Assembly (NCBI RefSeq): GCF_021018805.1
Contig: NC_086254.1
Span: forward strand, 24,303,300 to 24,367,299
Source of the DNA: Prinia subflava
Lineage: Eukaryota > Chordata > Aves > Passeriformes > Cisticolidae
Length of the DNA: 64,000 bases
Direction of reading: 5' to 3'
In this document: in pieces, positions 59,141 through 64,000 of the stretch
Layout of the letters: every line of letters begins with the position of its first letter
Position numbering within the stretch: the stretch's first letter is position 1
Notes under the pieces: model-generated
The model's input: only the letters and a program-made list of their open reading frames with translations
Told to the model about the DNA's origin: nothing
The model's database searches: none
Translations under genes and position numbers: made by a program

Positions 59141-61233
59141 TCGGCTTTTTTTTTTTTTTTTTTTTTTTTTTTTGGGGGTGGCCTTTAAAGTTTTGTTTTT
59201 TGTGGAGGTATCTTCACCTCCGCCCCTCTCGCATCAGTCAATTGTGGGATCAATAAATCGTGTTTATGCCGGGTTGTTGTCTACATCGTGGCGACAGCTG
59301 CGTGTTGCTTGCTGTCAACAGTTCTTCCTTTGATCAGCTCATCCATTAAGGGTGGTTTATAGAAGTTAAACGCTGGATCTGTTCCATTACTGAGCTGTTA
59401 TTAAGCGGTACCAGGTGGGCTTGCAGTGCCCCTGCTTAGCCCTGGAGCCACCAGCTGTGCTCAGAGGAGTCACAGGGTGAAGCTGAGCTGTGGGTGGAAG
59501 CAAACAGCTCTCACACCTCCTGTCCTGGCTCCGGCAGCTGTGTGGGTGTGCCTCGGCACACGTTTGGATCTAATAATCTGCTTTTAATAACGAAACCTGA
59601 GTTGTGTAAGGATTTACACCGAGCTCGGTGCATTCCTTTGACAGGAATAGTTGGGAGAAGGGAGCTTGTCTGGGCTGATGTGGGAAAGAAGGAGTTACTG
59701 TCTTCCCAAATCACCCTGTGTGCGAGGCACTTCTTTCACTGTTTCAGCTAACTGTAGTATGATCTTATGTGTAATGCTAAGAAATGCTTTTAATTGTTTT
59801 CTCTTTAGGATGCAGGTGAACCCCTCAAAAAGACAGCCAATGATCTCAGTGCTGAAAACAAGAAACTCAACAAGTCCCAGCAGCTGAAACAAATTTTTAA
59901 AGAATATGGTGCTGTCGGGGTTTCCTTCCATGTTGGAATTTCCTTAGTATCTCTGGGAATCTTCTACCTGGCTGTGTCAAGGTGAGGTTTGTACAGCTGT
60001 CTGTCACCCCTAGGTAGTGGTAAGAGTAAAATACATTAACTATTGTGCTTCTCTCTGACTGGAGACAGGCACTTTATGCCTATTGGATCTATAAGGTACC
60101 TCCTGAATTTTGAGTGTGGATGGGTCCATAAATGGACCTGATTTCCCATCAGGGATGAGACAAGAGAGTTGTACATTTTGCACACGTTCATCACCAGGGA
60201 AAACAGCAGACACAGCACCAACATAACTGACCGGGCAGAAAATGTATTTGTTTTGCAGATATCTTTTGTTCTTGCTTGGTCTGGAGAGATAGAGCCATGC
60301 AAAAGTGCTGGGGCTTAGAGATAAACATATTCTTCTGGGTGTTGAACACAGTTTGTGCAGTTGAACTGCAGAAAATAACAGCCACTAGAACAGGATTGGA
60401 GTGCAAATGCGAGAGAACCATGCAGGAGTCAGGTGGGGAATTGTGTGTGTGGCTTTGTGGGAATGCATGAGGTATTCCAGCTGAGGAGACAGGGGAATGT
60501 GTTGTTACCCCAAAGATTCCCTGCTGACTTTAGTGGGAATATGTTAATGCCTGATTTCTCCTGTTTACTACATTGCGGCTCAGGGTGACAACATTTTTTT
60601 CCTCTAGGTATGGTTGAATCCCTAATGAAATCTGCTGTGTCTATATTAATGAATTCAGTGGATAATGCCCGTTTGGGATCCTTGACACTTCACTTGCTTG
60701 TATAATTTGCCATTTTGTACACCTGTGTTAGAACACTAAGCCTAACAAGTGTCAGAATTCGAGAAACCTCATTTGGTTTGCATTGCTCTGTGCTTAGGAG
60801 ATAAATTCCCCCAAGGCACAGAACAGAGTTTGATGTCAAATTTCAGAGGATTGAAATTCCAACACAAATCCACAGTAACTTTTTAAGAGTTACTTTGAAT
60901 AGAAATTTTCCCTCTGAAGGCCGAGTGGGGGTTGTGACAGGTTAAATTTCATGGAAACACCCCAGGAGTTGGTGTGTTTTGGCTCTGCTAAGGCGCTGTC
61001 TGTCCCCTGTCCGCAGCGGCGTGGACGTGAGCGCGGTGCTGCTCCGGCTGGGTTTCAGCGAGGCGTCCCTGCAGTCCCGGGTGGCAGCAGGCACCAGCAC
61101 CTTCGTGCTGGCCTACGCCGTGCACAAGCTCTTCGCCCCCGTGCGCATCAGCATCACCGTGGTGTCCGTGCCCTTCCTCGTGCGCTACTGCCGCAAGGCC
61201 GGCCTCTTCAAACCCCCCGCCTCCAGCCCCTGA
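58948..61233 (+). CDS. FAM210B: FAM210B, mitochondrial DUF1279 membrane protein (three coding exons)
   Basis: Mitochondrial membrane protein; the mammalian orthologue is reported to support erythroid iron use and haem synthesis and to affect mitochondrial metabolism. Exons 58948-59088, 59809-59981 and 61017-61233 join in phase 0 then 2 to give 176 aa and a TGA stop. Residues 1-47 are Arg/Ser/Pro-rich without acidic residues, fitting a mitochondrial targeting peptide. The conserved domain begins at about 68 (KSQQLKQIFKEYG), with a first membrane segment VSFHVGISLVSLGIFYLAV (85-103). A second hydrophobic stretch lies around 126-160, containing HKLFAPVRISIT. The C-terminus is GLFKPPASSP. The start is in good context (gccgccATGt). 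FAM210A is excluded by the short length and by the neighbours MC3R and AURKA. Confidence 0.95.
59146..59173. repeat. Poly-T run of 28 bases in FAM210B intron 1
   Basis: A homopolymer directly after the first exon and CpG island. No known function. Confidence 0.95.
59809..59981 (+). CDS. FAM210B: FAM210B coding exon 2
   Basis: 173 bases; acceptor ttttctctttag, donor TCAAG|gtgagg. It encodes DAGEPLKKTANDLSAENKKL and the first membrane segment, and ends in a split Ser codon. Confidence 0.95.
61017..61233 (+). CDS. FAM210B: FAM210B coding exon 3 and stop
   Basis: 217 bases; acceptor ctgtccgcag. Encodes SGVDVSAVLLRLGFSEASLQ through to the C-terminus and TGA at 61231-61233. It is strikingly GC-rich at third positions compared with exon 2. 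Confidence 0.95.
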
Positions 61234-63085
61234 GCCCCCTGCCTCCTCCTGCTCCACGGGCTCTTCGGGTGCAAAGCTTCCTTCAGACACTGCTCTGGGC
61301 TCAGGTTGATCTCATCCCGCGTTTCTTGCTGGTTCTTTCAGGTAAATGTCGCTGGGAAAAGTGCTGTCCTTGTGTCCTTCCCCTTTTGCCACTTATTCTT
61401 AGGAGAAACCTGTTCAAACGGGCTCTGGTTTGCACTTCAGGTGGGAACATAAGTGCTTGACAACGAGCACAGTTCTGGGTCTTTGTAATCCAGCTTTTGG
61501 AGCCTTCATTTTTTTTCTTTTCAAAACAGAATCATAGCATTCATTTATTACTGAGTAGCTACTTTTTACTGAGTATTACTCAGTAGCTAAGAAACTGAGA
61601 TTCTCTTTCCAGCAGAACAAACATCTCACTACCTGGGTAATTCTCTTGATATTGGAATCTAAACTGGCAGGTGGGTGTTTCTTTTGCTAGAAGAGGCTTT
61701 TATTATAGTCCTTGCAGTACAACACAGGCACTGAAATCCCTTCAGTAGGAGTATCCTTGTGATTAATTATTGAAGTCATAATTGGTTTAGTCACAATAGG
61801 TGAAGCACTGTTCTAAAACTACGTGCAGTGCTTCCATAGTCCAAGATTTTATTGTTTGAAAATGTGCCAGCTTTACTAAAGTCCTTTTGTTTTTTAAATA
61901 TCTGTAGACTCAGAAGAAATCCTGAGTCTGCTGTAATCAATGTAACCAGAATTACCTATGTAAATACTCCAAAGAGCATCAAGGCAGGGAGAAGCTGGAG
62001 GGTTTGAATATTTTGAAATCTGGATTTGTACTGGAAACACACTTTGTTTTTTAAACTTCAAACTCACCCAAGCAGCTTTCTTCTCCTGTGTGTGTAACTC
62101 CAATCTGCACCTGAAGTCCAAACATTGCAATTCTCAGCTTCCCAGGAAGAATTCCTGTGCTTTGGGCTGAGACTGGTGAGTGTAGCAGTGATCACACACA
62201 ACTCTGATTTAACTCAGAGCAGGAAAACAGCCTGATGCTTTTGATTTCTGCTAAAGTTTAGTAAATAGAGGAAGAAAGGGTGGAGTTTTGATGAGAGTTG
62301 GCTGAGGGAGGAAAGGAGGAGCAAATAACTTCCTGTTATGAGCAGCCTCTTGCCTCATCTCAGCCAGAACATTAAATTGCACCTTAACTCCTTCCCCCCA
62401 TAAAGTCCCAGGTTTCATCTGGACCAAGGATAAGAATTCCAAAATAACTCCGAGGCAGCTTTGTTTACGTCAGTTCAAATAATTTCTAAGCAGCATGTTT
62501 TGTCTTAAATGCAATAGAGAAGGAATATTCAAAGGTTCTTTTTCAATACCATATGTAAAGCTGAAGTAATTTAAAATAAATGTACCTAAAAGTCAGTAGA
62601 AGGCACCAGCACTAAAGTTTTCTTGCTGTAAAGAAACAGCTTCATATAAATTATGGCTAGAATTCTGATTACTTATATGGCTGTATAAACTACTGGCAGT
62701 TTGTTTAGATAAAGTTTTTTTGCAAAGTATATTTTAACTTAATTCGAGAATATATTTTGAATTCTGGAATCCTTGCTTGTAGAAGGATCATTTTTTAAAA
62801 TTGTAAAATAGCAAAGTCTTATTCTAAAAAGATAATAAACTGCTTTCTCTTAGTTTGCTTGAAGTGTTTTACTGGAAAAGAGTTGGTCTTGATTGTGGTG
62901 GACCCTTGGTCCCTTTTCAGGACTGTCTTACAAACATCTGCTGTTGTTACTTGCTGTGACATAACATCATCTGAAAATACTTCTGAGAGAAAGGGCTTGA
63001 AAATGTTACCAGATGGGAGATCTTTGAATAAATTCATTGGAAAATGAACAGAGCCAAGCTCTCAATAAACCCAGCAGGTGAAGTA
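61234..63085 (+). other. FAM210B: Probable FAM210B 3'UTR
   Basis: AT-rich, gene-free sequence after the stop codon with poly(A) signals AATAAA at 62575, 62834, 63027 and 63064. The last would end the transcript near 63085. Confidence 0.55.
63064..63069 (+). terminator. FAM210B: Distal FAM210B polyadenylation signal (candidate)
   Basis: AATAAA in ctcaataaaccc, the last plus-strand signal before the oppositely oriented AURKA 3' end. Confidence 0.45.
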
Positions 63086-63274
63086 GCAGCACATGTGGTA
63101 TTTACCTTGTAATCTTAATTTGGGATTGTGGGATGGTGAATGACTGTGTGGTACCAGCACTTGGAGCTTCCTTTTTGACAGAGGTGGGGATTATCCATTG
63201 GGAATTCACCTCCAGGACCAGGAGTTCAGCTGTGCTGGAGCCAAGCAGTGCCACAGGCAACCTCACCCTGCTGG

Positions 63275-63773
63275 GTGTAGTATAACAACTCTTTATTTTA
63301 CAAATTGAGTGCTCACATTTAAAACTAGAGACAAAACTAATTGCCACATCATTTTTAGAACATTTGAAAAGGCATTCACGTGCTCAGTTTCAGGTTAAAC
63401 CACAGGTCGGACACCCTGAGCAGCCCAGGGAGGGAGGAGCAGGCTCTCCAGAATATTGCACTGTTCCACAAGCCAGAACTTCCTTGTGGTGGAACAACGA
63501 ACCATTTTCAGCACAGGAGCCTCCAACAGCTTCATTCTTACATCAGCAAACCTGGCCCACGTGGAACTGAGTTCAAGTAATTCAATATTCCACCAGCTCC
63601 AGCTAGAAGTGAAATAATCTTACGCTGCAATTCGAGTTTAAGACACCAGCCAACCCAAGGATTTGCATCCCCAATTGCCACTAGACTCCCAAGACCTGCT
63701 TTTCCTATTGTAAGCATTACAGTAGTCACAGTACAAGGCTCTTCTTGCTGATCCACAAGTCACCCTCCTCAAA
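63275..63773 (-). other. AURKA: AURKA 3'UTR
   Basis: Sequence between the AURKA stop codon and its likely poly(A) signal. No other feature seen. Confidence 0.6.
63292..63297 (-). terminator. AURKA: AURKA polyadenylation signal (candidate)
   Basis: Plus-strand TTTATT, that is AATAAA on the minus strand (gtaaaataaagagttg), about 480 bases after the AURKA stop codon. The next plausible signal in that direction lies within FAM210B sequence. Confidence 0.6.
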
Positions 63774-63959
63774 CTATGTTTTGGATGGGGCAGCTCCATC
63801 ACTCTTCCTGCTGGTGGGAGTCTTGGTGGAGTTGGCTGTGATCCAGGGGTGGAGCAGAACATCCTTCAGGGGCAGGCGATGGAAGGGGTTGTGCTTCAGG
63901 AGCCTGGAAATCAAATCCCTCGCGCCTTCCGTGACAAACGGAGGAAACTTGAATTCCAC
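63774..63959 (-). CDS. AURKA: Aurora kinase A, last coding exon (partial gene)
   Basis: Mitotic Ser/Thr kinase of centrosomes and spindle poles. This exon encodes the last 61 residues and a TAG stop (63774-63776). It opens after the acceptor tttttccttag with [20 protein letters not shown] and continues with LKHNP and [11 protein letters not shown]. This is kinase subdomain X-XI, including the conserved Arg in the HNPFHR motif, followed by the short Ser/Lys-rich tail. The first codon is GTG (Val), an internal codon and not a start. Length and wording match the Aurora A C-terminus rather than Aurora B/C, whose tails are shorter. Earlier exons lie beyond base 64000. Confidence 0.95.
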   Translation of the reverse strand: MEFKFPPFVTEGARDLISRLLKHNPFHRLPLKDVLLHPWITANSTKTPTSRKSDGAAPSKT

Positions 63960-64000
63960 CTAAGGAAAAAAGGATTAAAAATCATGCAAAAGTTCTTTAG

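Overview
The window looks like a bird chromosome segment. Reasons: many truncated 3' ends of CR1 LINEs (the main avian interspersed repeat), vertebrate-type GT-AG introns, CpG-rich promoters, and the gene order melanocortin-3 receptor, FAM210B, Aurora A. That order is known from human chromosome 20q13 and its avian counterpart (recalled, not searched). I cannot name the species.

Layout. (1) 679-15059, minus strand: the 5' part of a multi-exon gene. I assembled eight exons by hand and all splice phases agree. They encode a short N-terminus, two tandem PH domains, a Ser/Pro/Ala-rich FH1-like stretch and the start of an FH2 domain; the rest of FH2 lies beyond base 1. This matches the pleckstrin-homology-domain-containing formins (PHCF), a class described as present in many vertebrates but lost from placental mammals. 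It is the most interesting item here. (2) 26311-27288, plus strand: intact single-exon MC3R coding sequence (325 aa), preceded by a CpG-rich segment, a TATA-like box and a likely 5'UTR splice acceptor. The formin and MC3R are divergent, with about 10.8 kb between their likely 5' ends. (3) 27.3-58.2 kb: no gene I can support. It holds CR1 fragments, one well-bounded LTR, a second possible LTR, and several minisatellite or simple-repeat arrays. (4) 58948-61233, plus strand: FAM210B, three coding exons, 176 aa, with a CpG-island promoter. (5) 63774-63959, minus strand: the last coding exon of AURKA, running off the right edge. FAM210B and AURKA converge, with poly(A) signals about 220 bp apart.

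The genes do not form a pathway: an actin-nucleator-type cytoskeletal protein, a hypothalamic G-protein-coupled receptor, a mitochondrial membrane protein and a mitotic kinase. Their value together is synteny, which fixes the receptor as MC3R and puts the formin beside it. The window is also rich in tandem arrays: a G-rich 20-bp minisatellite in formin intron 1, a 1.07-kb CCAT array, a 25-bp minisatellite, a GGGAAA purine tract, GAGAAG and GACCAG hexamer arrays, and runs of 51 T and 52 A. Long open frames across these arrays are compositional artefacts.
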